NCBI RefSeq assembly: GCF_910591885.1
Contig: NC_063282.1
Location: forward strand, 2,792,001-2,856,000
Direction: 5' to 3'
Source: Bombus terrestris
Lineage: Eukaryota > Arthropoda > Insecta > Hymenoptera > Apidae
Length of the DNA: 64,000 bases
A program made the translations under genes and the position numbers. This document shows positions 48,381 through 61,733 of this stretch, piece by piece. Every line of letters starts with the position of its first letter. Position 1 is the first letter of the stretch. The notes beneath the pieces were generated by a model. The model did not search any database and was not told the origin of the DNA. It saw only the letters and a program-made list of their open reading frames with translations.

Positions 48381-50040
48381 TTGTAATTTTCATTGAATTC
48401 AGTTTGAGAGTTAGCGTTGTGATATTGTTCCATCGCGATTTCGAAGTATTTTTCCTTTTTGCGTGGAGATAATGAATGATCGCGTTTTGTTAAGTAGAGC
48501 TGCGTTTACAAAATGCCCAAATCCCTTCGACTGCATTTGTCGAAGACTGTTCCTGGATCACTCGATACAAGTACAAGACCTATACAAATGTGATCGTTCA
48601 TCAGCAACCTCTTAAATGGTTGCACTAGAATACGTCGGGCTTCCACTACATTCGGCAAAACGCGATTTATTTATTAGTGTCGCGAGAGAATGATAACGGT
48701 TTGAATTAGAGTTGCGAATTATGATCTGGGTATTTTCTTTTGCAATTTTTAGTATGAATCTTCAGAATTTCTGACAGAATAATACGTATTAGAGTTTTCC
48801 TTGTTTTCTTTACAATTTTGCCTTCATTTAAAATTACATTTAAAAGTATTGACGTTTGATTAATTTGGTAGTATTGTAACTATAGTACGGAGCATTCTTC
48901 GCATATTTATTTTGAGAATTTTCTATTCTATATATAAATTTAGTAATATTCTATATATAAATTTAGTAAATTAGTGTTGCGAAAAGGAAAAGGTAGTCCA
49001 CTCACGGTTTATTGCTCGGAATTATATCGAGTGGATAATGACTATATTTTGCTGGCCCTTCTAGCTACTGATTTATTCTTCTTTTCAGAGTGTATCGTGA
49101 AATCTCTAGATCTCTAATCGATAGGGTTTATAAGGGAATCTTTAGATTTTTTATAGCTAGGTTTAAGGAAATCTTTATATTCTTGATCGGTAAGATTTAT
49201 GAAGCCACTCTGTGCCTTTAGTATGTTCGTATGTTTAGGTATTATGCAGGGCTTACGAAAACACCATTGGGTTTCTAATTGAAGTATTGAAATTAAATTA
49301 AATGTTCTATCAGGTAGAGTTTTTCAAATTTGATGGGATAGAAAGTAGATGGAACGTTTGTGAGTCAGGTGTGTGCTTAGATAGAGTATCTTTACTGCTA
49401 AAAAGTACTGCTTCCTAGAAGCGTTAATTCCTTCTTAATAAGTACTTTAATATTTAATTAATTTACACATGCATTTAATTATGCATGCACAATTAACAAT
49501 AATTGTTAAGTAGATAAGGTAGTGTAGGTAGATAAATTGTATAATTCTTTATGAGGCGCATCTTTCCCTATTTTAAAATAATTTTACCACAGATGAGGAA
49601 CAGGAATCGACGCGATATTCAATGCTTGTTGGACTCTCACATTTTGCGGACCGTATGACCTCTTTCTACCATTTTCGTGTCGCACGTGACGTTACTATTT
49701 CAGTTTAATACTGGTCTGAATTAAAACTATAATCTTGTACGAAATTATAAATAAAATATAGTTTACTACAATACTTCAGTAAACATCGCACACTATCAAG
49801 ATAATAAATCACTGTATAGTAATGTACTGTAATAAGTATTAATTGAATCGTTTAATCAGTTCTGAATAACATTGAAATTTCATGTATCTGAAACAGAATA
49901 TGTGAATTTTTAAATCTTTCTTATTTTCATTTTTGTATTCTCAAACCAGTAATTAATTATATATTATCCAGTATACTTAATCTGATTCACCATTCACTCG
50001 TAGTACAATACATTGATGATACCGCTTCGATAATTTAGCG
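48380..50040. repeat. Duplicon block S, copy between transporters 3 and 4
   Basis: Nearly identical to 57,350-58,990, with only scattered substitutions such as GACAGAAT/GAGAGAAT, and related to 20,600-22,140. Copy 3-to-4 and 4-to-5 spacers keep this block; the first two spacers have lost it. No gene seen. Confidence 0.8.
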
Positions 50041-52285
50041 ATAACGAACAGTCGGTGTACCTCGATGTCCCACTGTGAGCCACCGTGTTATACGTTGTAG
50101 TCCAGTCTAGATCATCCAAAATTCTCTTCGTGACATTCGGTTATCCAAACTGGACTGTATTAGTGTAGTATTTGGCTTGGTATTGTTTTTCAAAGATTAA
50201 TCCGTTGATTAATTTTTAGGCAGCGGTACCAATTAAGAGATCTCACCACGAGGAGGTGACTACGCACGAGATTCGCCCACGCGTTCTTTATCACTGCACA
50301 TCAATCCCGACATTGAACCTATTGGCCAGAATGTCGAGTTCTGACTCTACTTAACCATGGGCCTGCCGGGGAGGAACCGCTGAATAGAATTACGAATGCA
50401 CGGCCCCAACTGACCGAGTGGCGTCCACCCCCGTGACAGTCGAAGAGAATTACGGAGGGCGTGAAATTGCAGGTTCCTGTCCGAATACTCAAATACCAAT
50501 CGGATAGTACTGCAGATCCATGACTGAATCCTCAACAGATTTGAAAGCATCGCTGCCGCGGCGACAACTCCCGGAATCCCGCGCAAACATCTAGCAGTTA
50601 CCAGAACAGACGTGTTCTTGGGGCGACTTACGAATTGAATGCGCTATGCAGTTCACTTTGACCTGCATGTACCCGGGATTTGCGCGAGCGACCATGCCAT
50701 GTGATCATATGTTTAAATCATTGATTTAAAAGTTAGGAATTGATGGTATTGTATTAGATTAATTATCAGGATAATTAATTTATTATTTTAATTTTTTAGA
50801 TTTTTAAATTTTGCAATCCATCAGAATATTGTATAACCATTAATAAATTTTCACAATTAAATTCCAAGTTTATAAAACGTAGCACATTCAATCGATCACA
50901 TAATGGAAACGTAGCGAGTACCCTTTTCAGATAATTACAATCGTCGCGACGTATCGTTATTAATTGTTGAGAGTATTTTTCAACATCGGTATTTCAGAAC
51001 ACGTGACAGAGAAGCCCCGTAGAATATCACGTCTAGTCGCGTTTTTATAATAGTGAATGTGTGAAATATAAATACATTTACGAATTACCATCTTATAGAG
51101 AACTATTGTATAAATGTAATTTAATTTTAGGTTTAACTCGATCTTTACTTTCAGTTTTAAGCTTTCGGTTCGGTCGTTCTTGAAGCTGTTTTTGTTGTTT
51201 GTTGTCCATAATGCTCAGAGAGCTAATATTTTTCAAATGAATGGCACAAAAAAATTTGTCCGAATTCTTTTATACAAAATTAGTAATTTCTCGGTATGGC
51301 GGAGTGATGATGGTACCGTGGAAGAGAAGGTCGCTATTCAGAGTGCTTTACCCAGTAAACTTGGTGGTTTTCTTACCATATTTATATTGTTCTCGACGTT
51401 ACTGATTTAGCATGACGTAGGTTTAGGACGTTAGCAGTATTTGGTATTACAGTTGACTCATCTTCATTCGGATGCCTTTAATTAATTTTCACTAGGGGTA
51501 TCTGTAATAAATTCGTCTGGAATAAAACTTAAATAAAACAGAACATTTAAAATCTTGTTTGTGCCTTCATATATAGATAGTAAATCCATGTTTCTTGTAA
51601 CTTTTTAATAAGGAAGATATATTTGTTTAAAAGATATACAATAAATACATAATTGTTCGTAGACAAAACTTTATAAAATTATCGATATTTAAATTTTCGC
51701 TATTTAATAATTATCGTGTTTTAAAAGTTGGAAATATTATAAATTTCTGAGGCGAACATTATTATTATAGCCGTAATTTACTGAATATAACATTCAACAG
51801 TTCGATAGAATTTCTGCTAGACAAGGCTAGATATTTATCACTGTGTTATGGTACAGTAATTACTATAATATTTGAACTGACATATTCAAATATTTTTCAG
51901 TAATAATTGTAATATAACGCCGAAAAAGCCGTGTCTTACACATATATTTTTATATATGTAAACACATATGCTTATCATTGACAAACACATTGTAATATAA
52001 GTACTTATTAGCAATGTGTTATGTTAATTATATTACATTATTTTTAACATAAATACTGACTTTTTCAGCATACTTGCTGTTTATCGTAACAATATTAACA
52101 TGTGTATATGTGATATACATATGTTACATATTGCAAAAAAATAACAGCATAAATAGCAGCTGAGGTATAAAAAATTTTTCTTGTCAGTATTATGTTACCT
52201 TGTCATTCTTTAATATATTACTTTTCTTACTTTTACAAACTGTTGTTCAATTATCTCGAGTTAATTGATATTCTTACATTGTTCG
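50040..52285. repeat. Duplicon blocks T and 3' flank, between copies 3 and 4
   Basis: Homologous to 22,140-24,385. The block T frame carries in-frame stops. The frame at 51,180-51,410 is a diverged, shortened relative of that at 23,302. No gene called. Confidence 0.7.
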
Positions 52286-52573
52286 TGTTATGAAATGGAT
52301 AAAAAGTTTAGTTTGAGAACATGCATTCCTCTAAGATCAATGCAAGTCAATTTATACGATAGATATGTTTGTAAATGACCATCACCTTTGTTAAACACAT
52401 TTCTAAAATTACACGAACAAACGAAGAAAACTACTACAAAAATACTACAAAAATTGCATATCGTGATAAAATTGTAGGTCTTTATCGTTATACTAATAAA
52501 AATGAGAAATAAAATATTCCGTGCAAGTAGGCACCGTGCCATAGACGTACGGTGCAATTTCTCCTGTCATATT

Positions 52574-54537
52574 CTACGAATCCATTTCATTGGTTCTAAC
52601 TTCTTCATTCGAAGAATTCAAATTTTCACCAACTAGAAGGGCTTCAATCTGCTGATATGTTTTTCCTTTTGTTTCCGGTATCCATATGAGCACCATTAGA
52701 AATGCCAAAAAGCATGATATCGCGAAGATATGGTAATTCGCATATGATCCTACATTATCGGTAACCACTTGATACAGTTTCGGCATGATAAAACCAATTA
52801 TTCCATCAAAAATCACAATGATGTCTCTAACAAAGCCTTTTAGTTTCCTAGGAAATAACTCGTTTAGGAGAACATTGGGTAACGTGCCTAAACCAATTTG
52901 AAACATTATTTGATATATAATTAAGTCGATAGCGGGAAAAGTAGAGACGGTGGAAACGTCAGACTTATATTCATGTAACATAAGATAATTTGCTAAAATG
53001 ATCAATGTAAAACACGACCCAAGCGTAGACATAACCAAAAATACTCTTCTTTCAAGAGATTCCACTTTTATGTTGGTTATAGCGTTGGATATATGGTTGA
53101 CACACAGGACCAATATTGTCGCTTGTTGTGGTTCGATGTTCATCGTTATTTTGCTAAAGATCACTTGCATATACTGCATAGTGATGAAGTTTCCGCTAAG
53201 ATGTTGTGCCACAATTAAGCCAAGCATGATAAACAGAGCTTTCCGGTTGCTTCGTTGTAGTATTAATTCCAGCTTGGTTAAACAGGTATATTTACTTTCA
53301 TCCCTATCTGCATCATGTATGTCCGTCGATCCTCGTGAATCCACACAGGATTGTGTGGTCAAATTGGTTCTGGATCGTAAGTGTAATTCGCTTCTCGTTC
53401 GTGGGTGTATTTCGCTTGTAGGATCTGGGTGAATTTCGCTTGTGGATGGTTGGCGTAATTCGCTTGTGGACGGTTGGCATAATTCGCTTGTGGACGGTTG
53501 GTGTAATTCGCTTCTCGTTCGTGGGTGTATTTCGCTTGTAGGATCTGGGTGAATTTCGCTTGTGGATGGTTGGCGTAATTCGCTTGTGGACGGTTGGTGT
53601 AATTCGCTTCTCGTTCGTAGGTGTATTTCGCTTGTAGGTTCTGGGTGAATTTCGATTGTGGATGGTTGGCGTAATTCGCTTGTGGACGGTTGGTGTAATT
53701 CACTTCTCGTTCGTGGGTGTATTTCGCTTGTAGGTTCTGGGTGAATTTCGATTGTAGGTGTTCGCTGTATTTCGCTTGTGGATGATTGGAGTAATTGGCT
53801 TGTAGTTTGTGAGAGCAAATCGCTTCTGGATTGTGACGATAAATTGCTTCTGGATTGTAACGGTAAATTGCTTCTGGATCGTGAGGGTAACTCGTTTCTG
53901 GTCTGTCCGCGTAGAGCACGTAGTTCAATTTCCTCACTGTGAGGACTTTCGATGTCTTTGTAATATTCTAACCTCCTTGATTGCATCATTCGATCTCTTG
54001 CCACCGAGGAATATCCAATTACGGAGAAACACGTGTTCGACATGACGGCTATAAAGGATACTATTACAAGAGTCAGCAGCAGTGACTCGTACGTCATCAA
54101 GATTCCCAGGGAGTATGCTAACATTGACCCGGTAGATGCGCTCATTCCGACTAGGGAACTTACGACGCCATTGATACCGATGTCGAAGTTTCCGGACAAG
54201 TACATGGGATTTACCGTGTTGGCAATACCAATGCCTACGCCGAGAATCACTCGAGCAAGGTATAGTACTTGCACGGAAGTTGTGACGTAGATGATGAACC
54301 AGCCTACGGTGAACATTGTGTTGCATAAAACGAGGCACGTTTTAAAACCGGTGCGGACGACCAACTGAGCACCAAGAAGTGAACCGATCATTGAACCAAG
54401 TACTGTCAAAGAAACGATCCATGATGATTCGTCGAATGTTAAGGTCAGCGGCACGTCGCCGGTCCCGGATAGTAAATAATGAAGAGAAATCATTGTCCAT
54501 CCGTTGATTGTGCCGACTATGATCATGTTTAGCATAA
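52574..54537 (-). CDS. Tret1-like sugar transporter copy 4, large exon (altered N-half)
   Basis: Full model is complement of 52,574-54,537, 55,170-55,284 and 56,269-56,286 (698 aa). C-terminal signatures persist: AQHLSGN in TM7, GLGTLPN, IPETKGK. The loop after TM8 is SLERR instead of GRR, and ELFPTELRG is ELFPRKLKG. In the N-terminal half, GRK becomes GFK (VVRTGFK), the Glu of PMYVSEVA is lost (PMYLSGNFD), the IRG Arg is Asn (INGVV), and PETPYF is replaced by SVIGYSS. The frame is fully open, so this is either a functionally diverged carrier or one under relaxed constraint. The TM6-TM7 loop contains about 20-24 octads with a 96-bp higher-order period. Substrate unknown. Confidence 0.85.
53335..53920 (-). 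repeat. 24-bp coding minisatellite with four-octad higher-order repeat, copy 4
   Basis: The string CTTCTCG (minus strand RTRSEL) recurs at 53,391, 53,511, 53,607 and 53,703: spacings of 120, 96 and 96 bp. Each block encodes PEPTSEIH, PRTRSELH, QPSTSELR and QPSTSEIH; one block has an additional QPSTSEL octad. Older SQSRSNL-type units follow on the high-coordinate side. Confidence 0.92.
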
Positions 54538-55169
54538 CTGGAATGAGAAACAGGTAATGCTATAAATAGCATATGGTAATTGTAGTGCGGATGTTTTATA
54601 AAAACACTGCGTACATTTACACAAATTTATATTCTTAATGTATATTATTAATATATTTATAATTAATACATACCGCAGGCTATAAGTAATTGGACTCTTC
54701 GCGATGTTAGCTGGAATACTTTCCACTAGTTTCACTTCTTAACTATTGTATTATTAATAATCTGTTAATCCATTCGCATCATATGTAGATTAGGTAAAAT
54801 ATTACATGAAGTAAAATACTACATGAAGTAAACATTGTTAGAGACTTGCGATAAGTCTAAGTGTATTAATGTATAATAATGTACATTTTTCCGCTTCCAG
54901 ATTACTTATAAATATATAAAAGTCCGCACACGATTAGTGATATAATAAAGAATCAGTGCGATGAATATCAGAATCAAACTGTTAAATTTAATATAATGTA
55001 GGATGGAATAGAAATGCAACTTTAAACGATAGTACGTAAGTCATTAGAATTGAGAAATGATTCACGAACACCACGATGTAACATTAATTCGAGGAGGGAA
55101 AGGAAATTGCATTCTGCGTATTACAATTACAGATAAATACCTGACGTAATATCAAGAGTGAAAACTAAC

Positions 55170-55284
55170 CAGTAAAAGCTGTTAGCCAGTGCAGCCATTT
55201 TGAGCTGGGGGACCTAAGAGCTTCCGCTTCCGGTGAAAAATGGAAACGATTGATATCACCGCCTCGAGGCAATCTCCTGGGAAC
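55170..55284 (-). CDS. Transporter copy 4, exon 2 (variable N-terminal tail)
   Basis: 115 nt, acceptor TATTTTCCAG, donor GTTAGT. Begins VPRRLPRGGD; ends KWLHWLTAFT, where RQWLA of other copies has become LHWLT. Compared with copy 5, roughly a quarter of the last 73 bases differ, mostly amino-acid changing, against about 16 of 475 in the adjoining intron. Confidence 0.7.
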
Positions 55285-56268
55285 CTGGAAAATAAACTTC
55301 GTCAAGAATAGAAATCATAATTCTTTTCTAATTAGATAGTCTAATCAAACTTTTAAGCGAATATAAATTCCAAACCACGGAAAATATATTAATAAATATT
55401 TAAATATTAATATTTTTTGAAAAGTATTGAGAAATTTTCTTTTTCCTTTCTTAATACAAATACAATTTATGGTATTTCTATCAACAACAGTAAAGCATGC
55501 TTGATGTTATTTGATGTTATTATAGATAGAAACCGTACTTGAGTTCTTCACTGACGTTTGCTAATGGTTATTTGTGCTTTTGCAAACTTTCTCCTAAAAT
55601 CATTTCCTCTGATTGTCCTCCAAATCAATGATCATTTGAACCGTTTTTATATGTTTCTTAAATATCTTTTGTAAATAATGAAATATATGAACATGTCGCA
55701 TAGATAATACCGATGAACCGTTTGAACCATCGAGTATGATTCGATATTTATAAGACGTAACAGTTTTAAGCTGTAGAACCGTATGTTTTGATGGGTCGTG
55801 ACCGTTTAAATCAGGGTGAAAGATTCAAAACTGTAAATGATCACTATCGATTAAGACACAAGGTCAAAGATTTAAGATTATTGTGACTTCTAAATATCGA
55901 ATCATATTCGAAGGTTCAGACGGTACTTTGGTATTATCGACACGATATGTTAATACATTTCATTATTTGCCAAAACATTAAATCGGGGAGTTGGAATAAA
56001 AACATTGAAGTTTTGATAATACTTGCAAGAGTTTCATAAATCTTGAAGAACGTTCGATACAATTGAACGTTCGACATTAATACTAATTCCTATGGATTTG
56101 TATCTCCATTTGGAAATAAAAGAAAAATATTCAAATTCGCTGGAATGGGTATCTCAAACAGACCCTTTCTTTATATTCTTGTTCAATTTGAATTTGTTAT
56201 GCTGCGATATTTAATTTCTAACGGTTTATTTCAAAAATATTTAATGTATAATCATATTAAATGCTTAC

Positions 56269-56286
56269 CGTCCTACGCTGGGACAT
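56269..56286 (-). CDS. Transporter copy 4, exon 1 (start codon)
   Basis: MSQRRT from GGCAACATG to donor GTAAGC, phase 0; 984-nt intron to exon 2. Confidence 0.6.
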
Positions 56287-56389
56287 GTTGCCAGAAATAG
56301 GTACTTTCACGCAATAATATAATCACGATAGATTTTCAATTATTCAATTCGTAGAATCCAGTTCACACATAATTATTTAAAAACTGCAC

Positions 56390-57350
56390 GAAAGATCATT
56401 GGTAATTATCTATCGCAAAGAGAGAACAATTGTAAGAAATCCTTACACTGAATCTCGCGATTGACGGATTTTGTATTGATTTGTACCATTTACACGACTG
56501 CCACAACCATACTGGGTACTTCTAAGGAATCTTCCCCTTTACATACAGTCGACATTATTTCAATACATAAACACTTCTAATTCCCCTTGTTACATGTTTA
56601 AACGTAACGAATCAATTTTCAATATTCTAACGTAGGAACAATAATATTTTTTGCTTATTCTATCTAGAAAATATTATAATTAAAATGTTAGAATAATCGA
56701 ATGCCAACTATTATATGATATATATTTCTTATAATATAAAAATTAAAATTAGCAAAAATAATTGCACAGCTTCGATTATTAGTTATTTTTGTTCCATGTT
56801 GCTGCATCGGCTACGTTGCGATCATAATCCAGCATTTCAATTATCTTTAATTTCTTGAAGTATAGCTTCCTTTATCGCGGCAATTCTTTTTCTCTTTGTT
56901 TTCGCTCCATTTCGACGTTTCCTATTGAAACCGTCGTATTTTCTACGATCTCTCGCGCGTCGACACATTTTTTCGTTTGTAACTTTCTCTGTAGGGAAAC
57001 GCTTCGCAGAAATCATTTTCCCCTCTTGTATCTGCATCTTCGTACACTGAGAACACTTACATCGTATCTATAATTTCTGCGAATGTGTACAGTACTGCTC
57101 GATTCCTGCACTTGCTCCAATTATATCGAATAAGATTGCTTTCAGGCTCACGACACAAAGAATCATCCTACTCTTGTATGCAATGGCTATGAGCGATTGG
57201 GGGTTGCATCTGAGTGATTGTGGATTTTGTCAATAGCCTCTAATGACGACATCCGCAATCACTTAGTTGCCAACCCAATAGTATCCTGCTGCGATAACAG
57301 TCGTTTGTTTGCCTCTTGCGTTTCTCGGAAATCAGAGCGATAAATTGTAA
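56390..57350. repeat. Duplicon block R, copy 4 (mosaic)
   Basis: Bases 56,830-57,080 equal copy 3. About 57,085-57,180 instead match copy 1 (34,480-34,575), for example CAGTACTGCTCG where copy 3 has CAGTGATGCTCG. From about 57,185 it again equals copy 3. This patchwork is expected from gene conversion or unequal exchange. Confidence 0.75.
56837..57037 (-). CDS. Conserved 66-codon basic ORF, copy 3 (doubtful gene)
   Basis: Peptide identical to 47,873-48,073. Same caveats as the other copies. Confidence 0.25.
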   Translation of the reverse strand: MQIQEGKMISAKRFPTEKVTNEKMCRRARDRRKYDGFNRKRRNGAKTKRKRIAAIKEAILQEIKDN

Positions 57351-58990
57351 TTTTCATTGAATTCAGTTTGAGAGTTAGCGTTGTGATATTGTTCCATCGC
57401 GATTTCGAAGTATTTTTCCTTTTTGCGTGGAGATAATGAATGATCGCGTTTTGTTAAGTAGAGCTGCGTTTACAAAATGCCCAAATCCCTTCGACTGCAT
57501 TTGTCGAAGACTGTTCCTGGATCACTCGATACAAGTACAAGACCTATACAAATGTGATCGTTCATCAGCAACCTCTTAAATGGTTGCACTAGAATACGTC
57601 GGGCTTCCACTACATTCGGCAAAACGCGATTTATTTATTAGTGTCGCGAGAGAATGATAACGGTTTGAATTAGAGTTGCGAATTATGATCTGGGTATTTT
57701 CTTTTGCAATTTTTAGTATGAATCTTCAGAATTTCTGAGAGAATAATACGTATTAGAGTTTTCCTTGTTTCCTTTACAATTTTGCCTTCATTTAAAATTA
57801 CATTTAAAAGTATTGACGTTTGATTAATTTGGTAGTATTGTAACTATAGTACGGAGCATTCTTCGCATATTTATTTTGAGAATTTTCTATTCTATATATA
57901 AATTTAGTAATATTCTATATATAAATTTAGTAAATTAGTGTTGCGAAAAGGAAAAGGTAGTCCACTCACGGTTTATTGCTCGGAATTATATCGAGTGGAT
58001 AATGACTATATTTTGCTGGCCCTTCTAGCTACTGATTTATTCTTCTTTTCAGAGTGTATCGTGAAATCTCTAGATCTCTAATCGATAGGGTTTATAAGGG
58101 AATCTTTAGATTTTTTATAGCTAGGTTTAAGGGAATCTTTATATTCTTGATCGGTAAGATTTATGAAGCCACTCTGTGCCTTTAGTATGTTCGTATATTT
58201 AGGTATTATGCAGGGCTTACGAAAACACCATTGGGTTTCTAATTGAAGTATTGAAATTAAATTAAATGTTCTATCAGGTAGAGTTTTTCAAATTTGATGG
58301 GATAGAAAGTAGATGGAACGTTTGTGAGTCAGGTGTGTGCTTAGATAGAGTATCTTTACTGCTAAAAAGTACTGCTTCCTAGAAGCGTTAATTCCTTCTT
58401 AATAAGTACTTTAATATTTAATTAATTTACACATGCATTTAATTATGCATGCACAATTAACAATAATGGTTAAGTAGATAAGGTAGTGTAGGTAGATAAA
58501 TTGTATAATTCTTTATGAGGCGCATCTTTCCCTATTTTAAAATAATTTTACCACAGATGAGGAACAGGAATCGACGCGATATTCAATGCTTGTTGGACTC
58601 TCACATTTCGCGGGCCGTATGACCTCTTTCTACCATTTTCGTGTCGCACGTGACGTTACTATTTCAGTTTAATACTGGTCTGAATTAAAACTATAATCTT
58701 GTACGAAATTATAAATGAAATATAGTTTACTACAATACTTCAGTAAACATCGCACACTATCAAGATAATAAATCACTGTATAGTAATGTACTGTAATAAG
58801 TATTAATTGAATCGTTTAATCAGTTCTGAGTAACATTAAAATTTCATGTATCTGAAACAGAATATGTGAATTTTTAAATCTTTCTTATTTTCATTTTTGT
58901 ATTCTCAAACCAATAATTAATTATATATTATCCAGTATACTTAATCTGATTCACCATTCACTCGTAGTACAATACATTGATGATACCGCT
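57350..58990. repeat. Duplicon block S, copy between transporters 4 and 5
   Basis: Nearly identical to 48,380-50,040. No gene seen. Confidence 0.8.
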
Positions 58991-59120
58991 TCAATAATTT
59001 ATCGATAATGAGCAGATGGTCCACCTCGATGTCCCACAGTGTAACTCGATATCGCATGATACCCCAAAATGTTCAACGACATCCTATGTTTGTCTTACGA
59101 TATCCTAATCTGCCTCACGG

Positions 59121-59330
59121 TAAATTATCTTCATGGCATTTCGTGTACCAAACTGGACCAACAGTGTCCCACGTTGTGGTGCAGTAGATCATCCTAAATT
59201 ATGTTCATGTCATTCGGTGATTCAAATTGGACCAACGGTGTTTCACGATGCCCCATGATGCTGTCCATTGCAGATCATCCAAAATTCTCTTCCTTACTTT
59301 CGGTAATCCAAAATGGATTGTATTGACGTA
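59121..59330. repeat. Degenerate 74-87-bp tandem repeat in block T
   Basis: Units start AAATTATCTTCATG (59,121), AAATTATGTTCATG (59,195) and AAATTCTCTTCCTT (59,282), each followed after about 25 bases by a CCAAACTGGACC-like string. Other duplicons hold one such unit. Confidence 0.6.
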
Positions 59331-60476
59331 GTTCTTAGCTTGGTATCCTTTTCCAAAGACTGATCAATTGATTAATTTTTAAAAAACGGTACCAATTACC
59401 AGATCGCACCACGTGAAGGTGACTACGCACGAGATCCGCCCATGAGTTCTTTATCGCTGCACATCGATCTCGACATTCAACCTATTGGCGAGAATGTCGA
59501 GTTCTGACTCTACTTAACCATGGGCCTGCCGGGGAGGGACCGCTGAACAGAATTATGAATGGACGGCCTAACTGAAAGAGTGGCGTCCACCTCCGCGACA
59601 GTCGAAGAGAATTACGGAGGACAACAAATTGCAGGTACCTGTCCGAATACTCAAGTACCAATAAGACAGTACTGCAGATCGACGACTGAATCCCCAACAA
59701 ATTCGAAAACATTACCGGCGCGTCGACAACTCCCACGATCCTGCGAAAACTTCTAGCAGTCACCAGAACAGACGTGTTCTTAGAGCGACTTACTAATTGA
59801 ATGAGCTATGCAGTGCACGTTTAGCTGTATGCACCCGGAATACGCGCGAGCGACCATGCCATGTGATCATATATTTAAATCATTGATTTAAAAGTTAGGA
59901 ATTGATGGTATTGTATTAGATTAATTATCAGGATAATTAATTTATTATTTTAATTTTTTAGATTTTTAAATGTTGCAATCCATCAGAATATTGTATAACC
60001 ATTTATAAATTTTCATAATTTAACTCCAAGTATATAAAACGGAGCATATTCAAACGATCACATAATGGAAATTTAGCGAGTATCCTTTTCAGATAATTAC
60101 AATCGTCGCAACGCAACGTTATGAATTGTAGAGAGCATTAAAAGCACTGATATTTTTCGATAGCTGTGTTTCAGATCATGCGAAAGAGCCCCATATAATG
60201 TCACGTCTAGTCGCGCTCTTATTATAGTGAATGTTTGAAATATCGATACATGTACGAATTACCATCTCACAGAAAATTATATTATTAATGTGATTTAGTT
60301 TTTGGTTTAACTACAGCTTTACTTTCAGTTGTAAATTTACACTTCGGTCCTTCTTACAGCTGTTTTTGTTGTTTGTTTTCCATAAAGATCAAAGAATTAA
60401 TATTTTGCAAATCAATGGCAAAAAAAAAAATTTATCTGAATTCCCTTATACAAAATTAGTAATTTTTTGGTATGGC

Positions 60477-60488
60477 GGGGGGGGGGGG
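60477..60488 (+). repeat. G12 homopolymer
   Basis: Twelve consecutive G, where other duplicons have short G-rich sequence (GGAGGGGCG and similar). It is prone to slippage and to sequencing error. Confidence 0.85.
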
Positions 60489-61733
60489 TGATGGTACCGT
60501 TGAAGAGAAGGTCGCTGGTCAGAGTACTTTATCCAGTGAACTCGGTGGCTTTCTTGCCATTTTAATATCGTTCTCAACGTTACCGATTTACATGACGTAG
60601 GTTTGGGATCTTAGTAATATTTTGTATTACAGTTGACTCGTCTTCGTTCGGACTCCTTTAATTAATTTCCACAAGGGGTGTCTGTAATAAATTCGTCTGG
60701 AATAAAACTTAAATAAAATAAAACATTTAAAATCTTGTGCTTTTATATATAGATAGTAAATACTTGTTTGTTGTAGCTTTTTAATACAGAAGATATTTGT
60801 TTAAAAGATATACAATAAATACATAATTGTTAATAGACAAAGCATTATAAAATTATCGATATTTAAATTTTCGCTATGTAATAATTATCGTATATTAAAA
60901 GTGGCAAATATTATAAATTTCTGAAGTGAACACTATTATTATAGCTGTAATTTACGGAAAATGACGTTCGACAGTTCGATAGAATTTCTGCTAGACAAGG
61001 CTAGATATTTATCACTGCGTTATGGTACAGTAATTACTATAATATTCGAACCAACATATTCAAATATTTTTCAGTAATAATTGTAATATAACGCCGAAAA
61101 AGCCGTGTCTTACACATATATTTTTATATATGTAAACACATATGCTTATCATTGACAAACACATTGTAACATATGTACTTATTAGCAATGTGTTATGTTA
61201 ATTATATTACATTATTTTTAACATAAATACTGACTTTTTCAGCATACTTGCTGTTTATCGTAACAATATTAACATGTGTATATGTGATATACATATGTTA
61301 CATATTGCAAAAAAATAACAGCATAGATAGCAGCTGAGGTATAAAAAACTATTCTTGTCAGTATTATGTCACCATGTCATTCTTTAATATATTACTTTTC
61401 TTACTTTTACAAACTGTTGTTCAATTATCTCGAGTTAATTGATATTGTTGCATTGTCGAGTTATGAAATGGATAAAAAGTTTAGTTTGAGAACATGTATT
61501 CCTCTCAGTTCAATGCAAGTCAATTTATACGATACATATGTTTGTAAATGACCATCATCTTTGTTAGACACATTTCTAAAGTTACACGAACAAACGAAAA
61601 AAACTACGTTACTACAAAAATTGCATATCGTGATAAAATTATGGATCTTTATCCTTATACTAATAAAAATGAGAAATAAAATATTCCGAGTAAGTAGACA
61701 CCGCGTAACGGATGTACGGTGCAATTTCTCCTG

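Larger units (their letters stand above)
58990..61460. repeat. Duplicon blocks T and 3' flank, between copies 4 and 5
   Basis: Homologous to 22,140-24,385 but block T is longer, because of a degenerate 74-87-bp tandem repeat at about 59,121-59,330. A G12 run (60,477-60,488) shifts the frame seen at 23,302. No gene called. Confidence 0.7.
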
